8,162 nucleotides of DNA from Bacillota bacterium (GCA_003511465.1 DOID01000109.1:10930-19091); one strand, 5' to 3'; numbered from the stretch's first letter, positions 1-6,564 are shown. Notes: generated by a model not told the origin, from the sequence alone. Numbers and translations are program-made.

Positions 1-12
1 CTTATAGATGTT

Positions 13-57
13 AGGGGATATTTCCCCTGTGGGTGCCCAGCCCACCGGGGAATTTTT
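13..57 (+). terminator. Rho-independent terminator of an upstream plus-strand gene
   Basis: Arms CCCC-t-GTGGG (24-33) and CCCAC-c-GGGG (41-50) pair with one internal mismatch around a 7-base loop (34-40). Two further T-A pairs close the base, and a T-run follows at 53-57. The T-run lies on the right-hand side, so the signal works in the plus direction and would end a gene that finishes at or left of the window edge; stops at 5-7 and 12-14 close two of the plus frames. Read on the minus strand the hairpin has no T-run, so it would be a poor terminator for the xylanase gene. A second small hairpin (arms AGGGGA 13-18 and TCCCCT 23-28) shares the CCCC arm and would compete with it. Confidence 0.6.
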
Positions 58-115
58 AAAGGAGTAATGGGATTAGAGAAGTAAAAGATAATAGGGGCGC
101 TTACCGCTTTGGGTT

Positions 116-1195
116 TTACTTAATCTCCAAATAATCCAGGTAAGCATCCCAGGACCCGTTGTCAGCGGTTACGATCAGCTCGATCTCTTGATTTCCGGTT
201 CCGTGGCTGATATTGTTTAGGGTATAGACTGCGGGATAGCTTCCACCGTAGTAGAAGGTCCCCTTGTGCTGTCCGCCGATTCGTAAATCAACCCGGGCCA
301 TATTGGAATTATTGGAACAACCACGGAGGGAGAAGCTATGGGTGCCGTTGGCAAAGTACTGGGTATATTTGCAATAATCGCCATTGGCATATAAAGCTAC
401 TCCGGAGAAAGGCGAGTAAATTCGCCCCGCGTAGGTACCACCTCGGGTCATATTTTCGCATTGAACCATTGTGCTTTGACCTCCTCCGTTATCATCATCG
501 GGGGGCGGAGGAGTGCCACCGATACTAATCGTATTAGTATGGACTGTAGCATTTCCACTACTTTGGTAACCCTCTACGCAAAGGGTGACTTCATACATAT
601 TTCCCATCCGTAAGCCTCTACTTTCCCACGCATTAAAGTGTTGGCTAACAGAGATGGTTCCGCTCGTGCGTTTCGAGGTCCGGACACTCCAGTATTGGTC
701 GAAAGTTTTTGTCCCTTCAATGGAAGGTTGGTTGACGCGTGTGGTCCGGTATACATCGTAGGTACCCCCGTCAACGGTGATGGTGCCCATCGATGAAGCT
801 CCGGGCGGCCGCCAGCTTCCCCAACTTTCGACGATGTAGTATTCGACGAGGGGGTTCTTTGTCCATCCATAGACACACAAGTAGGAATTGCCGTTGGGTT
901 GGTAGTTGGCACCGTAGTTTATTGATATGTTTCCAAGTTGTTGGTGAGTCTTGGTGGAGTCAAATTTCCTGCCGATACGGAATAAGGCATTGTTGATATT
1001 GCTCCACGAGCAACTGAAGGTACCACCACCAGTTAGAGTCATACTGGTGTTTCCGGAGTCTTTCCATAGTTCATAGTTATAACCGTCAATGGTGCCAGTT
1101 TGATTTTGCGTGATTGTTGTCTGTCCCAGTACGTTGACGACAAACACCAAACAAACTAGCATCGTCAGAAACACGCGCATTATTTTAGCCTTCAC
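116..1195 (-). CDS. Secreted GH11 endo-1,4-beta-xylanase with C-terminal CBM36-like module
   Basis: Predicted to cut internal beta-1,4 linkages of xylan outside the cytoplasm. The 359-residue product has a signal peptide (about 1-24: basic MKAKIMR, hydrophobic core, cut near VLG-Q) and a GH11 jelly-roll domain (about 28-227). The retaining pair is visible: nucleophile E118 in NPLVEYY and acid/base E208 in VEGYQSSG. The thumb motif PSIEGT lies at 157-162 and Y/W-rich cleft strands surround it. A Pro/Asp/Gly-rich linker (228-240) leads to a module of about 118 residues ending in DNGSWDAYLDYLEIK, typical of calcium-dependent xylan-binding CBM36 (CBM6-like beta-sandwich is the alternative). The start is GTG at 1193-1195, chosen because AAGGAGG lies 8 bases upstream; the next in-frame ATG (residue 6) would be too far. 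The gene stands alone and divergent from the secretion operon. The mature part has six cysteines whose pairing I cannot assign. Family call is very secure, CBM family less so. Confidence 0.95.
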   Translation of the reverse strand: MKAKIMRVFLTMLVCLVFVVNVLGQTTITQNQTGTIDGYNYELWKDSGNTSMTLTGGGTFSCSWSNINNALFRIGRKFDSTKTHQQLGNISINYGANYQPNGNSYLCVYGWTKNPLVEYYIVESWGSWRPPGASSMGTITVDGGTYDVYRTTRVNQPSIEGTKTFDQYWSVRTSKRTSGTISVSQHFNAWESRGLRMGNMYEVTLCVEGYQSSGNATVHTNTISIGGTPPPPDDDNGGGQSTMVQCENMTRGGTYAGRIYSPFSGVALYANGDYCKYTQYFANGTHSFSLRGCSNNSNMARVDLRIGGQHKGTFYYGGSYPAVYTLNNISHGTGNQEIELIVTADNGSWDAYLDYLEIK

Positions 1196-1203
1196 TATTC
1201 ATT

Positions 1204-1210
1204 CCTCCTT
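1204..1210 (-). promoter_or_regulatory. Ribosome-binding site of the xylanase gene
   Basis: Minus-strand AAGGAGG sits 8 bases before the GTG at 1193-1195. It decides the start: an ATG reading ATGAATAG between them is in another frame and stops soon, and the in-frame ATG at residue 6 would be 23 bases away. Confidence 0.85.
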
Positions 1211-1274
1211 TTAACTTGTTTTAAATTCGCTCGTTCTTATCGCTTTAGTAGTGGGCGACGGCACCCCCTTTCAC

Positions 1275-1288
1275 CACAAACGTTTGTG
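1275..1288. promoter_or_regulatory. Perfect 14-bp palindrome, operator candidate
   Basis: CACAAACGTTTGTG is its own reverse complement. The central AACGTT with a CG at the axis resembles operators of LacI/GalR-family regulators, which often control carbohydrate-use genes. It lies in the xylanase leader, about 65-80 bases after the predicted transcription start and about 80 bases before the GTG, so a bound repressor could act as a roadblock. It fits the canonical CcpA cre sequence poorly, because the outer CA/TG positions differ. No regulator gene is visible in the window; function is inferred. Confidence 0.4.
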
Positions 1289-1356
1289 AAATAAACACAC
1301 AAGTTTTCGTGCAAAAACGAATTACTACAAACAAAAACACTTAACATAAAATCCAA

Positions 1357-1384
1357 TTGCATAATAACATAACATCAATATGTT
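1357..1384 (+). promoter_or_regulatory. Weak promoter candidate for the secretion operon
   Basis: TTGCAT (1357-1362) and TATGTT (1379-1384) are separated by 16 bases and face the prepilin peptidase gene. Both hexamers depart from the consensus. The site is the best plus-strand match I found by eye and would give a leader of about 135 bases containing the short ORF at 1434-1505. It overlaps the stronger divergent xylanase promoter. Confidence 0.25.
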
Positions 1385-1389
1385 ATCAA
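1361..1389 (-). promoter_or_regulatory. Sigma-A/sigma-70 type promoter of the xylanase gene
   Basis: On the minus strand TTGATA (1384-1389, -35) is followed after exactly 17 bases by TATTAT (1361-1366, -10). Each hexamer differs from the consensus by one base and the spacing is optimal. Transcription would start near 1354, giving a leader of about 158 bases before the GTG, longer than translation needs and leaving room for the palindrome at 1275-1288. The -35 and the spacer are overlapped by the dyad at 1369-1386. Confidence 0.7.
1369..1386. promoter_or_regulatory. Inverted repeat ATAACAT-N4-ATGTTAT over the xylanase promoter
   Basis: Perfect 7-base arms (1369-1375 and 1380-1386) around CAAT. 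The dyad covers most of the spacer and three bases of the -35 of the xylanase promoter, the classic place for a repressor site, and also lies inside the weak plus-strand promoter candidate. A protein bound here could therefore affect both directions. In such AT-rich DNA chance dyads occur, so the regulatory reading is tentative. Confidence 0.4.
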
Positions 1390-1433
1390 TCAATAAAATC
1401 AACGGAATTTAAAGAATAAGGCGGAACTTATTT

Positions 1434-1505
1434 ATGCACACGGGCAGGGTTATCCGTAAACATAAAGAAGAAGAGGGGAAGATTGGTAAAATTCCCGTTC
1501 AGTGA
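1434..1505 (+). CDS. Possible 23-residue leader peptide before the secretion operon
   Basis: An ATG at 1434 opens 23 codons ending at TGA 1503-1505, 20 bases before the prepilin peptidase start. A near-consensus ribosome-binding site, AAGGCGG (1418-1424), lies 9 bases upstream, better than the site of the following gene. The peptide begins MHTGRVIRKHKEEEGK and is strongly charged, with no membrane segment or signal. No family is recognised. It could be translated and couple to, or attenuate, the next gene, or be a chance ORF; a 23-codon frame alone is weak evidence and the ribosome-binding site is the main support. Confidence 0.3.
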   Translation: MHTGRVIRKHKEEEGKIGKIPVQ

Positions 1506-1525
1506 AAGAAGGGATCTGTAGTTAG

Positions 1526-2242
1526 ATGCTTGAATACAGCCTGTTTCTGTTCATATTTATTGTCGCTGCTTGTATCGGTAGTTTTTTAAATGTGCTGATT
1601 TATCGGCTTCCTCTTCAGCAGTCGATCATTTGGCCACCTTCTTCCTGTCCCGCTTGCCGCCAGCGGTTAGCGGGTTATGATCTAATTCCGATCATTAGTT
1701 ATCTCTGGCTAAAAGGAAAATGCCGTTACTGTCAGCAACCGATCCACTTTTCATATTTAGTGATTGAACTCCTTACCGGCCTCTTTACTCTGGCCTGGGC
1801 GTTTCGCTTTGGTTTGGTGCCTGCGGCAATATGGCGCTTAATTCTTGGCTATGGCTTAATTGTGATCGCCGCCATTGATTTGAAAACCTACCTAATTCCC
1901 AACCGGTTAACCTATCCTTTGTTCCTGGGTGGACTAATCTACCGCCTAAGTCAGGGTGAAATTATCTCCGCCCTACTTGGCGTCGGCATTGCCGGTAGTG
2001 TCATGTTACTGATTTACTTGCTATACCCGCAGGGGATCGGGATCGGGGATCTAAAATTACTGCTGGTGCTGGGAATCTTCTTAGGCGGACATGATGTGAT
2101 GCGTGCGCTTTTCTTTAGTAGTCTGACTGGTATCTTGATTTTATGTCCTCTAGTTTGGCGCGGGCTCCTCCAACGCCATCAACCAATTCCCTTTGCGCCG
2201 TTTTTGGCCTTTGGGACGTTTGTTGTCCTCTTTTTGCCCTAA
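1526..2242 (+). CDS. pilD: Type IV prepilin peptidase / N-methyltransferase (GspO/PilD family)
   Basis: Inner-membrane aspartic protease that cuts the leader after the conserved Gly of prepilins and pseudopilins and methylates the new N-terminal residue. The 238-residue protein shows the full bifunctional layout. The N-terminal membrane segment contains GSFLNVLIYRLP (18-29). A cytoplasmic domain carries the two zinc CxxC pairs C41/C44 and C66/C69. The A24 peptidase part has catalytic D118 (in AIDLKTYLIPN) and D175 (in the GxGD motif, GIGDLK), set among several hydrophobic helices to the end. Length is usual for the family or slightly short. The start is ATG 1526; the upstream AGAAGGG is about 12 bases away, so initiation may be modest. 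As the first gene of the operon it would supply processing for the GspG-K products encoded downstream. A 97-base gap separates it from gspE. Confidence 0.95.
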   Translation: MLEYSLFLFIFIVAACIGSFLNVLIYRLPLQQSIIWPPSSCPACRQRLAGYDLIPIISYLWLKGKCRYCQQPIHFSYLVIELLTGLFTLAWAFRFGLVPAAIWRLILGYGLIVIAAIDLKTYLIPNRLTYPLFLGGLIYRLSQGEIISALLGVGIAGSVMLLIYLLYPQGIGIGDLKLLLVLGIFLGGHDVMRALFFSSLTGILILCPLVWRGLLQRHQPIPFAPFLAFGTFVVLFLP

Positions 2243-2294
2243 ATATGACTTTCATAGTTATAGAAATTATTTAAGCAGGAAATTTCGGCAAATA

Positions 2295-2322
2295 GCAGAA
2301 ATTTATGTTATTAAGTATCTGC
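2295..2322 (+). promoter_or_regulatory. Hairpin in front of the gspE ribosome-binding site
   Basis: Arms GCAGA-a-ATTTA (2295-2305) and TAAGT-a-TCTGC (2312-2322) pair with one A-A mismatch and one G-T pair around a 6-base loop. No T-run follows, so it is not an intrinsic terminator. It ends just before AGGAATTAGGTG, the purine-rich stretch that serves gspE, and may be an RNA processing or translation-control element in the only sizeable gap of the operon. It could also be chance in AT-rich DNA. Confidence 0.3.
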
Positions 2323-2339
2323 AGGAATTAGGTGAATAA

Positions 2340-4034
2340 ATGAAAGAGTCAGTTTCCGGCTTTTTAGGTGAAATTTTAATCCGGGAAGGTTTGATCACGC
2401 CGGAACAACTCCATGATGCCCTCAAACAACAACGGATGAACGGTAAATACTTGGGACAGATCTTGGTGGAACAAGGCCTGGTTCCGGAGGAGGAGCTCCA
2501 AAAAGCCTTGGCAAAGCAGTTAAATTTAGAATATGTAGCCCCTGCCGAGATCGGGATCCCCCCCGAGGTCTTAGGGACGATCTCCGCGAAGCTGGCCCAG
2601 CAGTACCGCGTTATCCCCGTCGAGAAGGGGGCCAATTGGGTTAAGGTGGCGGGAACCGATCCTTTGAACCGCGATCTTCAGGAGAAGTTAAGCCGAGAAT
2701 TAAAGACGATTATTCGGTGGGCGGTCACTACCAATCAACAGATCGATAAAGCATTAGAACGGTTTTACCATGAACACCTCCATACAGTCACTGCGATCCT
2801 CGAAGAAATAAGCGCGACGGAACTTGAGGGGTTGTCCTATCCCAGTCCCGAGGGGCTTGGTGAGGATCCGAATAAATTGGTAAATGAAGCCCCCATCGTA
2901 CGGATGGTAAATTTTCTGATCAACGAGGGGGTTCGTTTAAACGCCAGTGATATTCATTTAGAACCCTTTAGCGTTGGTGTAAGGTTGAGATATCGGATCG
3001 ACGGGGTGCTTTATGAATACAAAGCGCCGCCGGCTACCCTATATCCGGCCGTAGTTTCCCGGTTAAAACTGATTGCTGGGATGGATATTACCGAAAAGCG
3101 GTTGCCGCAAGACGGAAGAATTAGTTTTGTGTATGCCGGTCGCAATTTGGATTTACGGGTAGCAGTCGCCCCTACCATGCATGGCGAAGCAGTTGTGGTG
3201 AGGATTCTCAACCGGCAAAACCTTTCTTTGAAAATGGAAGACTTAGGGCTGGAAAGAGAGGGTTTAGACCGTTTTCAGCGGCTAATCCGGCTGACCCATG
3301 GGATGATTTTAGTATCCGGGCCAACAGGAAGCGGGAAAACGACGACCCTTTATGCGGTCCTCTCCCGTCTGAATCAGGCGGATCGGAAGATCATTACGAT
3401 TGAAGATCCGGTCGAATATGAGCTTGACGGCGTGAATCAAATTCCGGTTAAACCAAAGCTGGATTTTGGTTTTGCCCAAGGCGTACGGACGATTGTCCGG
3501 CATGATCCCGATATTATCCTGGTCGGTGAGATCCGGGACCGGGAAACGGCGGAAGTGGCCATTCAATCGGCCTTGACCGGTCATTTGGTATTCTCAACCG
3601 TCCATACCAATGACGCAGCCGGTACGTTTACGCGCCTCATCGATATGGGGATGGAAGAATATTTAGTGGCATCTACGGTGCGGGGAGTGTTGGCCCAGCG
3701 GTTGGTACGAAAGATCTGCCCTGTTTGTAAAGAAGAGCAGCAACCAACTGGAGTGGAACTGGAGCTAATAGGGGAAGCGGCAAAAGTTCCGACGGTTTTC
3801 TATCATGGGAAAGGCTGTGAAAAGTGTAACTTCATCGGCTATAAAGGCCAGACCGGACTCTTTGAATTGTTGATTAACAGTGAAGAGCTTGAGGGTTTAG
3901 TCATGGACAGGGTACCCAGCTCGGTTATTAAAAAACAAGCAATTAAGGAAGGGATGATTACCCTCCGCCAAGATGGCCTTGCTAAAGTTAAAGCCGGAAT
4001 TACTACCATTTCTGAAGTGCTACGGGTAACGTGA
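2340..4034 (+). CDS. gspE: Secretion ATPase GspE/PilB with tandem MshEN motif
   Basis: Cytoplasmic hexameric ATPase that powers pseudopilus assembly. The 564-residue protein begins with an MshEN/T2SSE-N domain (about 8-140) holding two LGxxLxxxG...LxxxLxxQ repeats (8-31 and 37-60), then a linker and the N2 domain (about 180-300, with SDIHLEP 203-209 and RYRIDGVL). The ATPase core has Walker A GPTGSGKTT (327-335, K333), the Asp box around IEDPVEY (354-360), Walker B PDIILVGEIRD (390-400, E397), and the His box STVHTNDA (419-426). A zinc-binding C4 motif uses C460/C463 and C493/C496, and the tail LRQDGLAKVKAGITTISEVLRVT is typical. All catalytic elements are intact. It lies 13 bases before gspF. 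PilB of a type IV pilus is the close alternative; the pseudopilin genes downstream favour GspE. ATG start, preceded by TTAGGTG. Confidence 0.95.
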   Translation: MKESVSGFLGEILIREGLITPEQLHDALKQQRMNGKYLGQILVEQGLVPEEELQKALAKQLNLEYVAPAEIGIPPEVLGTISAKLAQQYRVIPVEKGANWVKVAGTDPLNRDLQEKLSRELKTIIRWAVTTNQQIDKALERFYHEHLHTVTAILEEISATELEGLSYPSPEGLGEDPNKLVNEAPIVRMVNFLINEGVRLNASDIHLEPFSVGVRLRYRIDGVLYEYKAPPATLYPAVVSRLKLIAGMDITEKRLPQDGRISFVYAGRNLDLRVAVAPTMHGEAVVVRILNRQNLSLKMEDLGLEREGLDRFQRLIRLTHGMILVSGPTGSGKTTTLYAVLSRLNQADRKIITIEDPVEYELDGVNQIPVKPKLDFGFAQGVRTIVRHDPDIILVGEIRDRETAEVAIQSALTGHLVFSTVHTNDAAGTFTRLIDMGMEEYLVASTVRGVLAQRLVRKICPVCKEEQQPTGVELELIGEAAKVPTVFYHGKGCEKCNFIGYKGQTGLFELLINSEELEGLVMDRVPSSVIKKQAIKEGMITLRQDGLAKVKAGITTISEVLRVT

Positions 4035-4047
4035 ATGGAGAGGGAAA

Positions 4048-5244
4048 ATGACACATTTATTTTCATATCAAGCGGCTGACCGGTCTGGGAAAATCCAGAC
4101 CGGAACCCGTAGCGGGGAAAGTAAAGCCGATGTCATCCGGGAGTTAAAAGCGGAAGGCCTCTTTATTATAAAAATCCACGAAAAAATAGACCATACGCGG
4201 ATTATTGGGAAAAAAGTAAAAAAAACTGAGCTGATGGCTTTTACCCGCCAATTAGCTGGTCTGTTAGGTTCAGGATTACAAATTGACCAAGCCATTAGTT
4301 TGGTGGCTACGATCTTAGGGAAAACACGGCTCGCGCAGATTGCCTTCGATCTCAAAAAGATGGTCCAGGAAGGGGCCTCTTTTTCTCAGGCCTTAGAACG
4401 TTATGAAGCTGTTTTTGGCCGCTTCTATGTTACTTTGGTGAAAGCAGGAGAAAAGATTGGCCTTTTACCGGAGGTGCTAAAACGGCTATCCACTTCTTTA
4501 GAAGAAGAGCATGAACTCAAAAGCGAATTGACCAATAGTTTGATTTATCCGGTCCTGGTCACTCTAGTCAGTGCCATCGCTACCTTTGTCATGATCCGAG
4601 TAGTGGTGCCCAGTTTCGCGCAGTTATTTGCCCGTTCCGGTCAGGAACTACCGCGCATCACCCGGCTTGTTTTAGTTTTGAGCGACATCCTACCCTACCT
4701 GAGTCTGTTCATCATCATGGGGGTGGTTGGCTTTATCTTCTGGTATTGCTCCGGTTTACAGTCAACCAAAGCCAAAAGGGTCTGGGATCAATTTCAACTG
4801 GCCATTCCGGTAGTGGGTAGTATTCGTTTACGACTTAGTATTGCACGTTTTGCGCAGATGTTAAGTTTATTGTTGCGGAGTGGAGTTCAACTGGTGGAAG
4901 GCATGGCTATTCTCCAGGGGGTACTGGATAATCTGGTCTTAAGTGAACTATTACACGAAGCAGAGCTTGAGGTACGAAAAGGTGGGAGCTTGGCTCGGTG
5001 TTTTGGACGACAAGCCCAGTGGCCGGCTTTGGTTAAACAGATGGTGATGATTGGGGAAGAGGCGGGCAACCTTGATGAGATGCTGGCGCATCTAGCCCAT
5101 TTTTATGAACAGGAAACCCGTTCGGAGCTGAAAAACCTCATGGCCCTCCTCGGGCCAGTGCTAATATTAATTTTAACCGGGTTGGTTTTCTTGATTATTG
5201 TAGCCATCTTGTTCCCCATCATCAATGTCCCGTTACTAGATTGA
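4048..5244 (+). CDS. gspF: Inner-membrane platform protein GspF/PilC
   Basis: Polytopic membrane protein that forms the assembly platform and couples GspE to pseudopilin insertion. The 398 residues contain a short N-terminal region (FSYQAADRSGKIQTGT) and two homologous T2SSF domains, at about 62-185 and 265-388. Each carries the family's GE motif: AGEKIGLLPEVL (133-144) and IGEEAGNLDEML (335-346). Hydrophobic segments near 168-188, 213-234 and 365-390 give the expected three membrane passes. Length is the usual one of about 400. The ATG at 4048 is preceded by GGAGAGGG, and the gap to gspE is only 13 bases, so the two are cotranscribed. gspG follows after 25 bases. Confidence 0.95.
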   Translation: MTHLFSYQAADRSGKIQTGTRSGESKADVIRELKAEGLFIIKIHEKIDHTRIIGKKVKKTELMAFTRQLAGLLGSGLQIDQAISLVATILGKTRLAQIAFDLKKMVQEGASFSQALERYEAVFGRFYVTLVKAGEKIGLLPEVLKRLSTSLEEEHELKSELTNSLIYPVLVTLVSAIATFVMIRVVVPSFAQLFARSGQELPRITRLVLVLSDILPYLSLFIIMGVVGFIFWYCSGLQSTKAKRVWDQFQLAIPVVGSIRLRLSIARFAQMLSLLLRSGVQLVEGMAILQGVLDNLVLSELLHEAELEVRKGGSLARCFGRQAQWPALVKQMVMIGEEAGNLDEMLAHLAHFYEQETRSELKNLMALLGPVLILILTGLVFLIIVAILFPIINVPLLD

Positions 5245-5255
5245 TCATATAGTGT

Positions 5256-5262
5256 AAGGAGG
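5256..5262 (+). promoter_or_regulatory. Ribosome-binding site deciding the gspG GTG start
   Basis: AAGGAGG, a perfect match, stands 7 bases before GTG 5270. It is the strongest plus-strand site in the window and fits the need for large amounts of the major pseudopilin compared with its minor partners, whose sites are weaker. Confidence 0.85.
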
Positions 5263-5269
5263 AAAGAAA

Positions 5270-5749
5270 GTGGGTAGGAGAAAACATATAAAGTTCCAGG
5301 ATGAAGCAGGGTTTACCCTTTTAGAAATCATCGCCGTCTTCTTTTTGATCGCTCTGCTCTATGCTTTGGTTGGTTCCTCGGTTTGGAACAGACTGGATCA
5401 AGGCAGGGTAAAGGCTGCCCAGGCCCAGATGGCGATCTTTCGTAATTGTTTGGATGATTACCGACTCGACTTCGGGTCGTATCCTTCCACCGAGGAAGGG
5501 TTGAATGCGCTCTGGCAAGCGCCGAACGGAAAGGAAAGGCTGTGGAATGGGCCGTATATTAACGGATCGATCCCTGCAGATCCGTGGGGAACAGCATATA
5601 TTTACCGAAATCCGGGGGAGATCAACCGAGAGCGCTATGATCTATACTCCTTAGGCGCCGACCGTTTGGAAGGCGGGACCGGGATTAATGCTGATCTCCA
5701 CCTTTGGAGGGAAGATACCCATGTTACTGAAGGAATCATGGAGCAATAA
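5270..5749 (+). CDS. gspG: Major pseudopilin GspG
   Basis: Predicted main subunit of the periplasmic pseudopilus. It starts with GTG at 5270, set by AAGGAGG at 5256-5262 with 7 bases of spacing. A 14-residue basic leader ends in EAG, with predicted cleavage before F15 (FTLLEI, with the conserved Glu at +5 = E19). A hydrophobic N-terminal helix of about 20 residues follows. The C-terminal part shows the GspG signature: YPSTEEGLNAL (71-81), GPYI (95-98), DPWGTAY (104-110), YRNPG (112-116), then YDLYSLGADRLEGGTG (123-138), the calcium loop of major pseudopilins. The 159-residue length fits. This protein is the best evidence that the operon is T2SS-like rather than a type IV pilus cluster. The tail overlaps gspH by 29 bases. 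Confidence 0.95.
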   Translation: MGRRKHIKFQDEAGFTLLEIIAVFFLIALLYALVGSSVWNRLDQGRVKAAQAQMAIFRNCLDDYRLDFGSYPSTEEGLNALWQAPNGKERLWNGPYINGSIPADPWGTAYIYRNPGEINRERYDLYSLGADRLEGGTGINADLHLWREDTHVTEGIMEQ

Positions 5750-6155
5750 GCGGGAAACCGGTTTTACCCTTCTAGAAGTAATGGTGGTTCTGACGCTGAT
5801 CCTGCTTGTGGTCAGTTTAGTCTTTCCGGTAAGTGGCACGCTTCATCAACGTTTGTTAATCAAGCTAAGCTTAGACCAACTGGAGGACGACCTATTGGTT
5901 CTTAGGGCCCAAGCCTTAGGCGGCGATGAAGCGCCAGTGATCAGCTTTGAACCGGGGCAAGCATATTACCGGATTGAGGTGGGCGGTACGGAGTTAAAGC
6001 GGCAGTTATCGGGTTTGGTCATTGCAACGGAAACCAAAATCGATTTTTCCGCCCGTAACATGGTCAGTACCGTTTTAACGTTCCGGTCTAGTCAGGACGT
6101 GAATTACGAAGTGACTTTTAGTGACCGGGGAGAACCGGTTATTGAACGAAAGTGA
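5721..6155 (+). CDS. gspH: Minor pseudopilin, GspH-like
   Basis: A 144-residue class III signal protein. The leader MLLKESWSNKRETG is cut before F15 (FTLLEVMVVLTLILLVV), with Glu at +5. After the hydrophobic helix comes QLEDDLLVLRAQAL and a beta-rich C-terminal part typical of GspH/FimT-type minor pseudopilins, which sit near the pseudopilus tip. The start at 5721 is preferred over an upstream in-frame ATG at 5688: it has GGAGG at 5706-5710, 10 bases away, and gives a 14-residue leader equal to those of GspG and GspI. The gene begins inside the end of gspG (29-base overlap), suggesting coupled translation. The H assignment rests on operon position, size and general pattern; the globular part is poorly conserved in this family. 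Confidence 0.75.
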   Translation: MLLKESWSNKRETGFTLLEVMVVLTLILLVVSLVFPVSGTLHQRLLIKLSLDQLEDDLLVLRAQALGGDEAPVISFEPGQAYYRIEVGGTELKRQLSGLVIATETKIDFSARNMVSTVLTFRSSQDVNYEVTFSDRGEPVIERK

Positions 6156-6189
6156 CCAAAAAGCTTAAAAAACAGAGTGTGATGTCGAG

Positions 6190-6564
6190 TTGAAATTTTT
6201 CCAAACGAAGCAATGGTCTTCGGAAGCAGGTTTTACCCTCTTTGAGGTGTTGGCGGCTTTTGTTTTGTTATCCCTCTTCTTGAGTTGGTTTATTCCGGGT
6301 TTGGCGCAAATTCGTCAAGCTGAACTCCGGATGCAGCAGCGGGTCAATGCCTATCTTCTGGGATACGGCAAGTTGCAGGAGGTCATTTACCAAGCAGAGC
6401 TAGGCGTCGAAGGCAAGTTTGCCGAGCCGTGGTCTAATTACGCTTGGCAGTGGGAAGAGGAGGAAAAAGGAACTTTAAAGGTACAGACCTTAACGGTAAA
6501 ATGGAAGGATTTAAATCATGAACGTCAACTTCGGCTTAGTCACACACGACTGCAAGCAGACTAA
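6190..6564 (+). CDS. gspI: Minor pseudopilin, GspI-like, TTG start
   Basis: A 124-residue prepilin-like protein with the leader MKFFQTKQWSSEAG, cleavage before F15, and the sequence FTLFEVLAAFVLLSLFLSWF with Glu at +5. The helix is followed by QRVNAYLLGYGKLQEV, and late YAWQWEE...LTVKWKDLNHERQLRLS resembles the short beta-domain of GspI, the initiator of the tip complex. The start is inferred as TTG at 6190: the frame is closed by TAA at 6166-6168 and no ATG or GTG lies between. The ribosome-binding site is weak (GTGAT at 6179-6183), 34 bases after gspH, so expression probably depends on upstream translation. Its end overlaps gspJ by 47 bases. Confidence 0.75.
   Translation: MKFFQTKQWSSEAGFTLFEVLAAFVLLSLFLSWFIPGLAQIRQAELRMQQRVNAYLLGYGKLQEVIYQAELGVEGKFAEPWSNYAWQWEEEEKGTLKVQTLTVKWKDLNHERQLRLSHTRLQAD

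Larger units (their letters stand above)
1211..1525. other. AT-rich divergent intergenic control region
   Basis: This stretch separates the xylanase gene (minus) from the secretion operon (plus). Most of it is AT-rich. It holds the xylanase promoter at 1361-1389, a dyad at 1369-1386, a palindrome at 1275-1288 in the long xylanase leader, a weak plus-strand promoter candidate at 1357-1384, and a possible short leader ORF at 1434-1505. A GC-rich patch around 1250-1275 lies within the xylanase leader and can form small hairpins, but it matches no riboswitch family I know. Confidence 0.7.

Noticed and set aside
24..50. Terminator of the xylanase gene
   Set aside because: On the minus strand the stem is followed by GAAATATCCCC with no T-run; no other good minus-strand terminator was found in 1-115.
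1..84. Tail of a coding gene in plus frame 1, ending at TAA 82-84
   Set aside because: The frame runs through the terminator hairpin and T-run, and no protein family is recognisable; earlier stops in the other frames fit better.
793..996. Plus-strand open frame inside the xylanase gene, and other frames opposite the operon genes
   Set aside because: They lie antisense to clear family members, lack ribosome-binding sites and show no recognisable protein features.
1275..1288. Catabolite repression (cre) site for CcpA
   Set aside because: Only the AA-N-CG-N-T core fits; the outer TG and CA positions are CA and TG instead.
2243..2339. c-di-GMP (GEMM) riboswitch before gspE
   Set aside because: The conserved GGCAAACC / GGGACGCAAAGC blocks of class I are absent, and no other riboswitch consensus was recognised.
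5688..5720. Upstream ATG at 5688 as start of the gspH-like gene
   Set aside because: It lacks a convincing ribosome-binding site and gives a 25-residue leader; ATG 5721 has GGAGG at 10 bases and a leader equal to its neighbours.
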